64,000 nt of DNA from Metellina segmentata (taxonomy: Eukaryota; Arthropoda; Arachnida; Araneae; Tetragnathidae), in assembly GCA_947359465.1 (NCBI GenBank), contig OX375877.1, forward strand, positions 26,299,235-26,363,234, given 5' to 3'. A program made the position numbers and the translations under genes. The notes below the pieces were generated by a model. The model worked only from the letters and a program-made list of their open reading frames with translations. It was not told the origin of the DNA and searched no databases. Positions 11,297-21,927 of the stretch are shown in pieces (positions within the stretch are counted from its first letter, which is position 1; every line of letters begins with the position of its first letter).

Positions 11297-11826
11297 TGTA
11301 CCATATGGTACTAGCCGACCCTTTTCCCTAACACGTGGACGCTGGAATGTTTCGAAATGCAAAAACAACTTCAGACTTTGCACGTGCGGCTCATCGGCGG
11401 CCCGGCGGTCCATTTGATCCATACACAGCTGGAGTTTCCGTCGGTTCCCTAATCCCATGTCTGGGATCAAGTTTCGCTGTGGGGGACTCAAGTCGGCATG
11501 ACAGACGGTTTTCGCGTCTGTGTGGGGGTGTTTCTGTTCTGGAGAGGACATAAACATCTCTAGAGGGCTCGGAATTCACCCCCCTTTGGTTGTCAGCGGC
11601 GGTTCTGCGAAGCGAACGTGGATTTTAGGAAGAATTCGGACTCGAGATTCGACGAGAGACAGACGTCTCTGTTTTGCCATTTTGTTACTTTGGCTTCAGG
11701 CAGGTTTAGGTTGTCGATGGCTGGCCCATAATTATCTTTTTAAATTTTCTTGTAAATATTTAATTTATGTAAATAAATAGTTTAATTTTAAACCAGCTGT
11801 CCGTCAAATTCTTACATGACGGTACA
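11297..11826 (+). repeat. 5' LTR of element II
   Basis: Begins TGTACCATATGGTAC and ends CATGACGGTACA, with inverted TGTACC/GGTACA termini. AATAAA (in GTAAATAAATAG, about 11769-11780) could serve as a polyadenylation signal. It corresponds over its whole length to 15305-15835. Confidence 0.95.
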
Positions 11827-11837
11827 GCTTATTAATA

Positions 11838-11850
11838 TGGTGGCAGCGGG
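11838..11850 (+). promoter_or_regulatory. Primer binding site, probably tRNA-Leu
   Basis: TGGTGGCAGCGGG begins 11 bases after the 5' LTR. Its first 12 bases are complementary to the 3' end (CGCTGCCACCA) of an animal tRNA-Leu isoacceptor. The 11-base gap from the LTR is longer than usual but seen in some families. Confidence 0.65.
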
Positions 11851-12217
11851 GTTGATTAGATTAAAACAGCCTCGACAAGTAAATCGAACCTGCCGTTTTG
11901 CCTGAAAGAGAAGGCCGATAGAACTTCGTAACCAGAAGTTCGGATTGTCATTTCCGCTGTCGGATTGTCATTTTCGCTGAAACCTGATAGAACTTCGCAA
12001 GCAGAAGTTCGGATTTTCGCTGGAGACCGTTTCCCTTGTCTTAGAGAAAGCGAGAAGGAGGTACCGGAGTCACCGACCCCATCCATCACCGAAATGGAAA
12101 CTCGTCGCAAGAAGTTCTGGTTTTGGTTTCGAGTTGCCGGTCCTTTTCAACGGAGCGTGAGCGGAATCGACGGAAAGTTCGACAAGTCCAGTTCATCAGG
12201 GGAATAGATTCCCCACC

Positions 12218-12404
12218 GGTTCGTCCAGAGGTCATCTTGACCGTTTATTATTGGGAAAAAGTTCCCATCGGTTCGTCCAGAGATCATCTTGATCGGTTAT
12301 TATTGGGAAAAAGTCCCATCGGTTCGTCCAGAGGTCATCTTGACCGTTTATTATTGGGAAAAAGTTCCCATCGGTTCGTTCAGAGGTCATCTTGACCGTT
12401 TAAT
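12218..12404 (+). repeat. Leader tandem repeat, 52-bp unit x 4
   Basis: GGTTCGTCCAGAGGTCATCT-type units start at 12218, 12270, 12321 and 12373 (spacings 52, 51, 52) in the untranslated leader between the primer site and gag. A shorter duplication (AGAACTTCG/AGAAGTTCGGAT) lies just upstream at 11918-12015. Confidence 0.9.
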
Positions 12405-12875
12405 ATAGGTTCATCGCGAACCGTTTTTTCGTCAGTGGCGCAGTGCTATTTGTGCGCGTTGTGGAAGAGGTCGAGACGACTTACACCAGTGGGCTTTCAG
12501 CCGAAGAGTGTGTTTGTGGGCTTTTTAGCCGAAGATAGTGCAGTGTTTCCACCCGTGGTCCAGCCTGTGGACAGTGGTGCCAAGTGATCCAAAGTCAGCA
12601 GATACAGGTTAGTGCCATTTCCCTATTTTGTCACTGTGACTAAGTTTCAAGAATTGTGTAATAGCTAAAATTTTGTTAATCTCAATTAGTGTGGTCACTC
12701 TAAAGGAAATTGATTTAGCTTAAGTATCTTGAATCTGTATTGTGTATCTTAGAATTGCTAAATTATTGTATGTTGTATGGTATGTTGTATACTGTATGTC
12801 GTAAAAATTATTGAATTGAGTGTTGTGCAAAAGAATTGATTTTTTTTGGTTTTTTGGCAATTTCGAATTTTTGAA

Positions 12876-13391
12876 ATGGCGTACTTGGCCAAAGGTAGGA
12901 AACAAGATCTAGAGGAAGTAGAGGAATTTTTGGGAAGAACGGTTACTCCGGGATTAAGGGCATCCCAACTTAAGGAGTTAATCCTCTCGCACGATTCCTA
13001 CGATGAGGAATACGCAAAAGTGGCGTTAGAAAGGATTATACAGGAAAGACGGGAGAGGGAGAAAAAAGAACAAGAGAGAGCGGACAGGGAACAAGAGAGA
13101 GCGGACAGGAAACAAAAGAGACAGTATAACATTGAGCTTTTAAAACTACGGATTGAGGCATCCCGACCAAAAGCCCAGGGAAGAACATTTTTCCCAGCGA
13201 AGGTAAGGGAGGAGAATTACCCACCGGCCCCCACTCGAGAGAGGAACGATTTTTTCCCGCCTAGTTCCCCGGGAGGGAAATTTGACACTTCTGACCGGAG
13301 ACTTATGCCGCGGTGTTTTGAGTGCAACGCGAGCGACCATTTAAGCCAAATTGTCCGAGGTTGGGGAAAAGAATGTCAATTGAATCGGTAA
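12876..13391 (+). CDS. Truncated gag N-terminus with frameshifted zinc knuckle (element II)
   Basis: The frame is open from 12846; the likely start is the ATG at 12876 (GAAATGG context), giving about 171 residues. Residues 1-55 are a compact helical region (MAYLAKGRKQDLEEVEEFLG, then LKELILSHDSYDEEY). Residues about 58-90 are a highly charged coiled coil with a repeated EQERADR. A proline-rich segment follows, then a zinc knuckle start CFECNASDH. The rest of the knuckle (KPNCPRLGK) continues in the next frame, so one A appears lost in a short A run near 13342. The capsid domain expected between coiled coil and knuckle is absent. I treat it as a gag derivative; whether it is translated is unknown. 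Confidence 0.75.
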   Translation: MAYLAKGRKQDLEEVEEFLGRTVTPGLRASQLKELILSHDSYDEEYAKVALERIIQERREREKKEQERADREQERADRKQKRQYNIELLKLRIEASRPKAQGRTFFPAKVREENYPPAPTRERNDFFPPSSPGGKFDTSDRRLMPRCFECNASDHLSQIVRGWGKECQLNR

Positions 13392-14242
13392 ATAGACTCG
13401 GAGGGGAGGCCGAACATGAATTACTGATGCCGTCTCTACAAAAGAGATCTGAGCAAAGTGGTTCAGTTGAAACCCTCTTGCAGAAGTGTGGAGAAAATGT
13501 TGCGGACCCGTTGGCGATAAATAAGACCGACGCGGAGTTGAGATCGGGCGAGCCTATTAGTCTTCCTATGACAGAGGCTAACGACCAGAAAAAAGAACTA
13601 AAGGGGCAGAGAGACGACGATGTTTCTGGAGGAGAGAAAGTAAGACCCCAAGTAGCCAAGTTATGCTCTCCGAGGGTGGTAATCCAGACCGACACAAGGG
13701 TGCGATCGAAAGAACCGTTGGTTCTTCCAGTGGGGATAGCAAGTAAAACGACGGGAATGATTTTCCTGGAAATACCGAATAGCAGTAAGGGAAAGATAAC
13801 GGAAGGTGGCCCGGGGTTAGAAGAAGAATTAGAGGTGTCCGTTTCCGTTCAGGAGGAAACTTTTGAAATAGGTCACGTGGGCCAAAAGGGGAAAAGAAAA
13901 GAGTTGCTAGTGAGTGAAGGGGTGAAGCCAAGACCTTTAGCGTTAGGTTCCGGAGCCGGATCAGATTGGGACTCACAACTTACACCGTTAGTGTTTTCTA
14001 CGGTACACGTGAGCAGCGTTTACGCCCCGGCAGAATTGGTGCACGGGAAGAGTATAAAAACCCCAGACGCCTTGTGGAATGAGAAATGGTTAGGACCACA
14101 AACAAAATTGTCACGAGATTGGCAGGAATGTGAAATCGGGAGGGTATTGATGATTTTGGTAATACGTCGACCAAAAAAATTGGAAATTCCACGATTGAAC
14201 ACCGATTTGGGAAAGAAAAAAATTTTAATGCCGACAGTCTGA
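13345..14242 (+). CDS. Long unassigned ORF of element II
   Basis: An open frame of about 300 codons (frame open from 13322) continues from the second half of the zinc knuckle. A natural internal ATG is at 13372 (MSIESVNRLGG). Residues about 20-220 are charged and match no domain I know; the motif TD-x3/4-R-S-x-EP-x2-LP-x3-A occurs twice (about 13528-13580 and 13690-13740). Near 14025 it contains YAPAELVHGKSIKTPDALW, which corresponds to the end of the integrase core in this element family. After 14140 other frames show RNase H end signatures (NADSLSR near 14217-14240). The ORF therefore looks like a deletion junction product plus unassigned sequence. Function unknown. Confidence 0.6.
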
Positions 14243-14289
14243 GTCGCGCTTTTTACGAAAATTCAAAGAGCTAAATAAAATGTAATTGA

Positions 14290-15060
14290 GGAAGATTTGT
14301 GTTGTATAGTGTAATATAATTGCGAATCATGTCTTGAGTTGAGTGAAATGGAGAATTTTGTAGTTATGGGCATTTCACTTAAATGTTTCTTTATTCTTGC
14401 TGGAGATTTTAAGTGCTAAAATTGTGAATCATGTTTGCTCGGAGTGAAATTGGTAGCCTTGTAATTATGAAATATTCATTCAATGATTTCTGTATCTTCT
14501 GCTGAGGATTTTAAATGTTAAAAGTTGTAAACTATGTTTTGCGTATGGTGGAATTGATTTCTTGTATCTATGTTCTTCACTCGAGTACTTTTCGCTGAAA
14601 GCTACGTGCAAATTTAAATTATGCTTTGTGTAGAGCGGAAATTAATTTTGTTTTTAGGATGTTTTCACTCAGTCATTCTAAACAACTGTCAAAGATTTGT
14701 AGTCTTAAAATTGAAACTCATGACGTGTGTTGAGTGAAACTTAGGAATTTGGTTTTCGCTTAACAAGTTTGATATTTTTTATATGTTTTGGTGTATTTTG
14801 GTTTGTTTAATGAAAGTATTATTATAGTTCGTGTGGTTTGTTTATTCTGGGTTCGCTTAGCGAAAATATTGAATTTAGAAATATGCTTTGTTGTATTTTT
14901 GTCTGGTTAATGGAATTTGTATAGTTCGTAATGTGTATTAAAATTTTGGGTTTCGCTTAACGAAATTCTTATATGTGACGTGGTTAGTGTGATTTGGGTT
15001 TAGTTTTAATGAATTTGGTATAAGTCTTAAAGTTTAGTGTTTATTTTTGTTTTTATTTTA
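14290..15060 (+). repeat. Degenerate satellite in the element II 3' untranslated region
   Basis: A unit of roughly 95-110 bases recurs, each with an AATTGTGAATCATGTTT-like core followed by GAGTGAAATGG (near 14320, 14425, 14528, 14622, 14712). It grades into units carrying TTTCGCTTAACGAAA-type short palindromes (near 14850 and 14950). No coding frame. Confidence 0.65.
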
Positions 15061-15289
15061 ATTTGGTATTTGAGCCTTGAGTGACCATACTGTAAGGGAG
15101 TAGAAAGTTACTCCGGTATATGAATTTTAAATTGATTGGATTTAACTTGCCTTACACATATTCTTGAGTCACGGTTTCAGGATATGGTGGTGGTAAGTGA
15201 TCTGTTATTCTGAATTGCCAGTGGGTGATTATCCGTGCGTCTGTGGATGCGTACGTTGAAAACTTTTCACCTTTGGGAAAAGTTTTTTC

Positions 15290-15304
15290 AGTAGTGGGGG
15301 CGGT
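15290..15304 (+). promoter_or_regulatory. Polypurine tract of element II
   Basis: The G-rich run AGTAGTGGGGGCGGT directly precedes TGTACC of the 3' LTR, where second-strand priming would occur. Confidence 0.6.
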
Positions 15305-15835
15305 TGTACCATATGGTACTAGCCGACCCGTTTCCCTAACACGTGGACGCTGCAATGTTTCGAAATGCAAAAACAACTTCAGACTTTGCACGTGCTGATC
15401 ATCGGCGGCCCGGCGGTCCATTTGATCCATACACAGCTGGAGTTTCCGTCGGTTCCCTAATCCCATGTCTGGGATCAAGTTTTGCTGTGGGGGACTCAAG
15501 TCGGCATGACAGACGGTTTTCGCGTCTGTGTGGGGGTGTTTTTGTTCTGGAGAGGACATAAACATCTCTAGAGGGCTCGGAATTCACCCCCCTCTGGTTG
15601 TCAGCGGCGGTTCTACGAAGCGAACGTGGATTTTAGGAAGAATTCGGACTCGAGATTCGACGAGAGACAGACGTCTCTGTTTTGCCATTTTGTTACTTTG
15701 GCTTCAGGCAGGTTTCGGTTGTCGATGGCTGTGCCCATAATTATCTTTTTAAATTTTCTTGTAAATATTTAATTTATGTAAATAAATAGTTTAATTTTAA
15801 ACCAGCTGTCCGTCAAATTCTTACATGACGGTACA
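15305..15835 (+). repeat. 3' LTR of element II
   Basis: Matches 11297-11826 except for about nine substitutions and one single-base gap noted by eye (for example GGCTGTGCCC here versus GGCTGGCCC in the 5' LTR). Followed by ACGC, the target duplication. Confidence 0.95.
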
Positions 15836-15839
15836 ACGC

Positions 15840-16234
15840 CAAACGTTGCCGAAATGATGATAAACTACATTTTAAGGTAGCACTAATATGTGTCATACGG
15901 GAGCATATGGATACAGGAATAAAATCTCAACAGTTATTATTATTTTTTTTTAGTGAAAATCCTTCTCACATGGTTACCACAACATGAGATTTTAGCGCGC
16001 ATCCTCACTGTGCTAGTTTCATTCACTGCGGATAGAAATAGACAAAACATCCTTCTCTCACTCTGGAACTGCAAATCTGAAAATGTTATCAACTTTTTCT
16101 TTTCCATGTCTACGGTTAGACGCCATTTAAGCTATATTCTAGTTACTTGTGTGAGATTACCTACCAATGTTCGCGTCTTATCAGAAAGTCAGTTTTACCT
16201 GCTCCAAGTTCAGTTAGGGCTTACTTATTATTGA
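15840..16234. other. Unassigned flank right of element II
   Basis: Short open frames only; nothing recognisable. Confidence 0.4.
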
Positions 16235-16545
16235 GTCGGGTCTGCGGTAGCCAGTTTGGAATAGAATTAGCAACCGGAGGGTTGCGAGTTCGAAACTGGA
16301 TTCAACCAAAGGCCGCCGTGTTCATGAGGGCTGGTGCATGCTAAATATGACGTGGGTATGACACTAAATATACTCACGTTGGCGTAGTGTGAAAGTTTGG
16401 AGTGTGGGTTACCAGCTCAGGTGTTGACCTTGTCATCTGACCGTGGTTCCAAATTACGAGATTTTGTACTCGAATCTTTCCCTTACAGATAGGAGCCTTG
16501 CCGTTGCCAATAGCCTGTTGTGTTGTTTCAGTGCGACGTAAATTC
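16235..16545 (+). repeat. tRNA-derived SINE, family S1
   Basis: The head (about 16240-16305) carries GCGGTAGCCAG and a B-box-like GAGTTCGAAACTGG. The body includes GGGCTGGTGCATG, CTCACGTTGGCG and a tail GCCAATAGCCTGTTGTGTTG followed by a GTGCGACG end. The same body is found inverted at 30257-30530 and the tail at 18405-18490, so this is a dispersed family rather than a tRNA gene. Confidence 0.7.
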
Positions 16546-16689
16546 AACTGCTTACGTACCTATAATCGAATCATTCGGTATCAAGTGACATAGGGAAGAA
16601 CCAAATGCCATCTTCTTTCGCCACAATATCAGTAGCACCAACTTGTTGATATTATCGAGAAGCCAAACAAAACGCCTAGTTGTTTCGTA

Positions 16690-17110
16690 TATCTAAACTA
16701 TTATAAAAGGAAGACTGTGTCTGTGTGTGGTGTCCAGACGCATCTATAGTACTTACAGTAATGAAATTTGATACACAGGTAGTCCTAATTCTATGTGAAG
16801 CCCGAATTTTAAAATTTAATTAGAACATTTTAAAATTAATTTATTGACATTCATTTACTGTTTTTTTTCCTTACAATGACAACACTGTGATTTTTTCCCT
16901 TTCATTTCCTGAGCACAAACGATTCCAGTAAAGCGAATCAAAACAAATAAACATTCTTGAGTGGCGTTTTTATTTCTTTTTTATTCTTTTGTCCAAGTAT
17001 CTATCTTCGCGTTCCTTAAAGATCGAATAAAAATTTCAATGGATTAGAAATCTGTGGAAAATTTTTCACCAGATCGATACCTCAGGTAGTACGAATTTTA
17101 TGCGAATTTG
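16690..17110 (+). mobile_element. Helitron fragment
   Basis: Starts with the family 5' end (ATCTAAACTATTATAAAAGG), followed by TGATACACAGGTAGTCC and TAGAACATTTTAAAATTAAT. The central block (AAAGATCGAATAAAAATTTC, AAATCTGTGGAAAATTTTTC, AGATCGATACCT) lies at 17020-17085. The 3' hairpin end is missing. Confidence 0.65.
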
Positions 17111-17495
17111 CGACGTGCCCGTGTCATGTCGTGTGGGGGTGGGACTCAATTCTTAAAATTATTGTTTTATATTTTTAATGTTTTCAGTATCAGTAAGGAC
17201 ATGAAAAGAAATGTCTTTTGCAACGCCATGCTCGCCTGCTAGTGTGTTAATATTGGATTAACCATAAAAAGTATTGGTGTGCCGAATGGATACAGAATGG
17301 TATTTAACCCCCTGTCCTCTAATCTAGCAACCGTACGATCTAATAAGTGAGTGGAGACACCCTGCATATTTCGCCTCGAGGCAGGCAATTGTTTTCGGTG
17401 CCATTTGTATAAGATAGTATTTCTGGACATTCTTTTAGCCATAACATTTCCATTTCAACCATTAAATATCAATTGGTTTTCTGAAAACGCATCAC

Positions 17496-18315
17496 GGTAC
17501 AGCTACAGTCTACGTTTATGAGAGGTGGCAACGGCTTTGGCGATTTTTTTTTTTTTGGCGCACTTCTAATGTTGCTAAGGAAAGAATTCTTTTAAAAATA
17601 TTTTTATTCCAAAAATATTTTTCTTTTTACAACGGAAAATGAAAGCTTAAAAACACGTTTGAGAACGTTTTGAAAAGTATATTTTTTAAAAACTTTCACA
17701 CAAAGTAATAAGTTTAAAAACATTTCAAAACGGAATTGTGAACCAGCAGAAAAACTAAACTGCATTTCTTGGGTAAGAAAACCCTGAAACATCAATTACA
17801 CTAGATACAGTGGGCATGTTGAAAAAGAAAAAGTTTTTAAAAGAAAAAAAGTAAGAAATAATACAACCTGATAACGTCAGAACTCTTGCGTGGAAAAAAA
17901 AAAAACGAAAATGGTAAAAAAAAACTCTTAATCTTTTCGTGAAAACTATTATAATAAATTAAGAATTCCACAACTATCGAAATACAAATAAATGGACCAA
18001 TGGTATCACAGAAAACGATTTAAAAGGACGAGTGCAATCAAATGATATATTAAAAACAAAATAACCAATGGGAGGAAAGAAAAAATTTCAAACGAACCAA
18101 TGAAATCAAACGACTTTAACGGATTTTGGAAGAACTTTCTAAAATACTCAAAATGAACATTGAAAGTTTCCGTTTGCCGAGGTCGCCATGAAAACCACAA
18201 CAACAGCAACTAAAGATGGGTTGCCTTAATTTATCGTAACTCTTTACTAGAAGTGCGCCAAAAAAAAATCGCCAAACCGTTGCCATCACTCATAAACGTA
18301 GAGTGTAGCTGTACC
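17496..18315. mobile_element. 820-bp inverted-repeat DNA element (MITE-like)
   Basis: The ends are long inverted repeats of about 70-75 bases: GGTACAGCTACAGTCTACG at 17496 and the complement (CGTAGAGTGTAGCTGTACC) ending 18315. They include TTTATGAG, GGCAACGG, TTGGCGATTTTT and GGCGCACTTCTA. The interior is AT-rich without a transposase. I could not identify a target duplication or assign a superfamily. Confidence 0.8.
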
Positions 18316-18404
18316 CAACTCACTATAACCATACTTACTTATATGAATACCTTGGGGAAATAAAAATAAACACCCATGCTGTCGACAAGCACAAGGAATG
18401 AAAG

Positions 18405-18490
18405 TGGAGGATCGTTCCTTTAGGGGGATTGATCCCGGACCGTTGTCAATAGCCCGCTGTGTTGCTCTAGAACTATGTTAATTAAAATTA
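18405..18490 (+). repeat. SINE S1 tail fragment
   Basis: GGGGATTGATCCCGGACC followed by GTCAATAGCCCGCTGTGTTG matches the tail of the S1 copies at 16235 and, inverted, at 30257. Confidence 0.55.
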
Positions 18491-18660
18491 CCTTACAAAT
18501 AAGACAAGCTCTGTAAAAAGAGACACGTTGATGCTTTTCAACAAATACAATAAGTATATTGGAGAGAAAAGCATAAAATTCTGGCTAAGCTCAAAAGTAT
18601 ATCCAAATATGTTGATATCCAATTTCAATGGATCCCTTCTGAAATCTGCTTTTTAAAATA

Positions 18661-19115
18661 CACTGAAAAGCCAAAACATTATGACCACCTACTCAATAAT
18701 GCGTTGCGCCTCCTTTAGCCTGCAAAACAGCTGTAACTCGCCTAGGCATAGATGCCACAAGTTGGTGGCACATAAATGGAGACAGGTTGTACCAATTGTC
18801 TAAGCAGCGTTCACGTAAAGTCGAGATATTCGGACATGATGTTGTTTGAGCTCTGAGCTGCCTCTCCATGACACCCGAAATGTGCTCTATCGGATTAAGA
18901 TACGGCGAGTTAGGTGGCCAGGACATTAAGTGGAATTCATCAGTTTACTCCAAACAATCCGAGCCTTGTGACATGGGGCGTTGTCCTGCTGGAAGATTCC
19001 ATTTCCAGTTGGAAAGACAGACGCCATGTAAGGTTGCAACTGATCCACAATGATGTTCAGATGGTTCGCAGCGTGCATTTTCTGTTCTACCCAGGGACGA
19101 GCCAAAGTTAGACTA
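18661..19115 (-). mobile_element. Tc1-like transposon, 3' half
   Basis: One terminal repeat, CACTGAAAAGCCAAAACATT at 18661, is preceded by TA (18659-18660). Reading inward on the minus strand gives the C-terminal half of a Tc1 transposase: QDNAPCH with the second catalytic Asp (about 18985), then after a frameshift near 18930 the SPYLNPIEH box with the catalytic Glu (18693-18926). The N-terminal half and other end are absent. Confidence 0.85.
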
Positions 19116-19411
19116 GGGTTGTTAAATGGGGGGGGGGTCCTCCTGAAAAGTACCCCAGTAAAAAGTGGGAAGAATTAATTAATTATATTAATATTGATTA
19201 ATTATTAATAATAAATCATAAACAATTAATTAATTACATAAAAAGATATTCATCAATTAACACTTGATTTTTAAAAAATCATATTTTTTTCTTTATACAA
19301 TATTTACTAAATGACTTTATGGTGAATTTTAAAACTTACAATACATTTAAATTAGAAATTAAAACGTCGATTTTTTCGAATTTTCTGAACTTCTTAGATT
19401 TATATTTGACT
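19116..19411. other. AT-rich spacer
   Basis: A run of ten G near 19129 followed by TTAATTAATTA-rich sequence; no gene seen. Confidence 0.4.
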
Positions 19412-20937
19412 AGCAGAAATACCCGGCTTTGTTCGGGTTGAATGAATAATATGTTGATTGAAAAATCATCATCAATTCTTTTTCATAAAAGAATGTTAGC
19501 ATCATTTAAGTGTGCGGGAAAAGAATTTAATACCAATTTAACTTCTCCATCGCTTCTACAATTTACTTCGGACGCAAATATGTATATATGTTGTATCCAA
19601 CCATGTAATCCATTTCATATTCGTCACACTTCTGCTGAAGTTGATTTTAAGTTTTGGAGTGACTACGAATATTCCCGTGCATTCAATTTCAGTAAAAATG
19701 GCGATTTTTCGGTGGATAGTCTTGCACTTAATTTTCCTATGAATATGTTTTCATTGTGCTATTCTTTCACCTAGTATGAGATATTTTCGAATTTCATCAT
19801 CAATATGAGAAGATGGTAAATTAAATTGTTACAGCATTCGTTACTAATTTAGTTTGATGCAAACGCAATTTTTCTTGAAAATTCCATTCAGCGGCAGGTG
19901 GAATAACGGATCTGCTGCTAGAAATATAAAGCAGAGTTCTCAACTCTAATCCTCCTTTTGACCAATCCACACATTTGATACACATATTTTAGAAGCCTGC
20001 GGATAAGATAGGCTACATATTAACCCGCGTTCTATACGTCTAAGGGGGCTAAAAATTTAAGGCATTCGTAAATAATTTAATTTGAAGCAAACGACACTTT
20101 TTTCCAGAAACTTCCATTCAGTGACATGTGGAATAACAGACCTTTTGTTAGAAATACATGTCATCAGACAAATTAAACCCAATCGATAACAATTTTTTAA
20201 TAAACAGAAGGTTGATTTTACAGCGCTTTTACAAAAAGAAAATAATTTTCAACGAACGATTCACATGCATCTAAGTTGCGTAAGAACAGCTTCAATAAAT
20301 AGAGTAAGCAACCTCTACTTTTTGTCTCTTAGGACAGAAAATTTCAATTTTTCAAAATTACTTAGTGTGATATTATTCCAAGATCAACAAAGTCTTGATA
20401 AAAATTCACTTTTCTCCAATACACATACAGTTTTAAATTGAACCCTTATGGTACTTTTTAAGATCAGAAATTTGGTTTCTAAATGGAAAGCACGTATCTA
20501 TTTAGAATGATAGATGTAGTTACTTGACTATGGCGTAAGCTTTCAATAACACCCATGAAACACGAAAAACAATGAAATTTAGTTTATTTTAATCGTCTTT
20601 CAATGAAAGCTTGTATATCAAAATTTTGAAATACATTTTGAACAACAAAGTATGACAACCAGTTTTAATTTAACGTAACCCATCTTATTTTAAAGTTATT
20701 TTTGAAATTTTACATGTCATTTTAAAATAATTAATAAATATAATACACACTTTAAAAAATTTTGTTTTGTAAATTTTATTATTATTTTTTTTATCTACAC
20801 ACTATTACGTATTCAATCAAAGATTTAAAGAAAGTTGGTGGAAATATACATATACCACCACGAAAGTACACATGTCTAGCGATATCTTGCAGGAAATAAA
20901 AAAAAATCCAACTCCGAAATAATATTTCTGGAATAGG
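19412..20937 (+). repeat. Dispersed repeat family A, copy 1, left part
   Basis: Starts near CTAGCAGAAATACCCGGC, which contains a small ACCCG/CGGGT hairpin. The body shares blocks with 60495-61965 (for example TTTAAGTGTGCGGGAAAAGA versus TTTAAGTGTAGGAAATTAAT, and GTGGAATAACGGA). A segment of about 110 bases is duplicated inside this copy (near 19830-19930 and 20050-20150), but present once in the other copy. It stops at a pogo insertion and resumes at 26415. Superfamily not identified. Confidence 0.7.
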
Positions 20938-21454
20938 TAGGGGAGACTGGGGACACTTGATCCCTAAGGAGACTTGATCCCTAGTGTTAAAAACAACAGT
21001 AATAAAGAGTTAAGTCTTGTAAACTTGTAACACTGGTTCAGTTATTCTTAGTCCACAAAACCAGCAACAAAATTTCTTTCAGCCATGTTTGTTTTTATTA
21101 AAAGAAAAAATTGTTTGATTTCCTGAATTTGAACTTTTTTTATTGTAAGTGGTTGAAGTTTTTTATTTTTAACTAATTATAATTAAAGTAGTTATATATA
21201 ATGATATTTCATACCGCCTTTTCTTACCTTTTAAATAATACTATTTATGTGTAATACAGTTTTTTTTCTTATTTTTTTACAACAATATTTTCATGGTGCA
21301 TGTGCATTGGGGACACATGATCCCCATCATAAGGGGAGAGATGATCCCGGGATCAAGTATCCCCAACGTCACACACACATATTTTTTTTCTTTGGTTACT
21401 TTTTGTTGGTGAAGTCATGCCATGATTTAAAAATGTAAAGATGGTGTTAAGCCC

Positions 21455-21850
21455 AGTAAAATATCAATGTGGAAGATATACAGGCAGCAGTAAAGGTTGT
21501 ATTAAATAGTGGCAGTATAAAGGGGCAAGAACATTTGACATTAATGTAATGACATTAAAACGTTCTGTTAAAGAAGATGTTTTATGCATATATTCGAAAA
21601 CATCAAGTAAATTACATCACAGACTTACTTCTATACATTTAAGGAAGTTAGCATTCCAGTATGCTGTAAAATAAGAAAAAAAAAAAGATCCCTGAATCAT
21701 GGAAAAAAGAAGGATGTACTGGGTATGAATGGTACAGAGCGTTATGAATCATAATGTCATTGTCTCTTTGAACACCAGAGGCAACCAGCCTTAATCGTGC
21801 CATTAGTTTGAACAAACACAACATTAATATGTTTTTGAAAATCTGAAACT
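21455..21850 (+). pseudogene. pogo/Tigger transposase, N-terminal part
   Basis: Across frames one reads IQAAVKVVLNSGSIKG (about 21477-21525), then FDINVMTLKRSVKED (about 21533-21580), together the pipsqueak-type helix-turn-helix of pogo transposases. LRKLAFQYAVK (about 21638-21670), a WEKEG-like stretch and PEATSLNRA-like scraps to about 21830 correspond to the second DNA-binding region. Several frameshifts and stops break it. The reading is cut at about 21855 by the 3' end of the LINE and resumes at 25270. Confidence 0.75.
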
Positions 21851-21927
21851 GATATATACTAAATAAATACAAATACAAATATTGACGACCAGCTACAGGC
21901 TCAAGCCCAACAAGGCTGGTCCTTTGT

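Larger units (their letters stand above)
11297..15835 (+). mobile_element. Non-autonomous LTR retrotransposon (element II) with complete ends
   Basis: Two direct LTRs of 530 and 531 bases (11297-11826, 15305-15835) start TGTACC and end GGTACA. ACGC lies immediately outside both ends (11293-11296, 15836-15839), a 4-bp target duplication. A primer site (11838-11850) follows the 5' LTR and a G-rich tract precedes the 3' LTR. By eye the LTRs differ at about nine positions plus one 1-base gap, near 98 percent identity, so insertion is fairly recent. The interior keeps a gag N-terminus, a frameshifted zinc knuckle, a long unassigned ORF and short scraps of integrase and RNase H, but no protease, RT or integrase core. 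It would need proteins from a related element. Confidence 0.95.

Noticed and set aside
11255..11780. Open frames inside the LTRs of element II (also 15152-15740)
   Set aside because: They repeat in both LTRs, on both strands, and are explained by GC-rich LTR sequence rather than a gene.
13303..14202. Minus-strand frames opposite the element II ORF
   Set aside because: Shadows of the + strand frame; no start context or domain.
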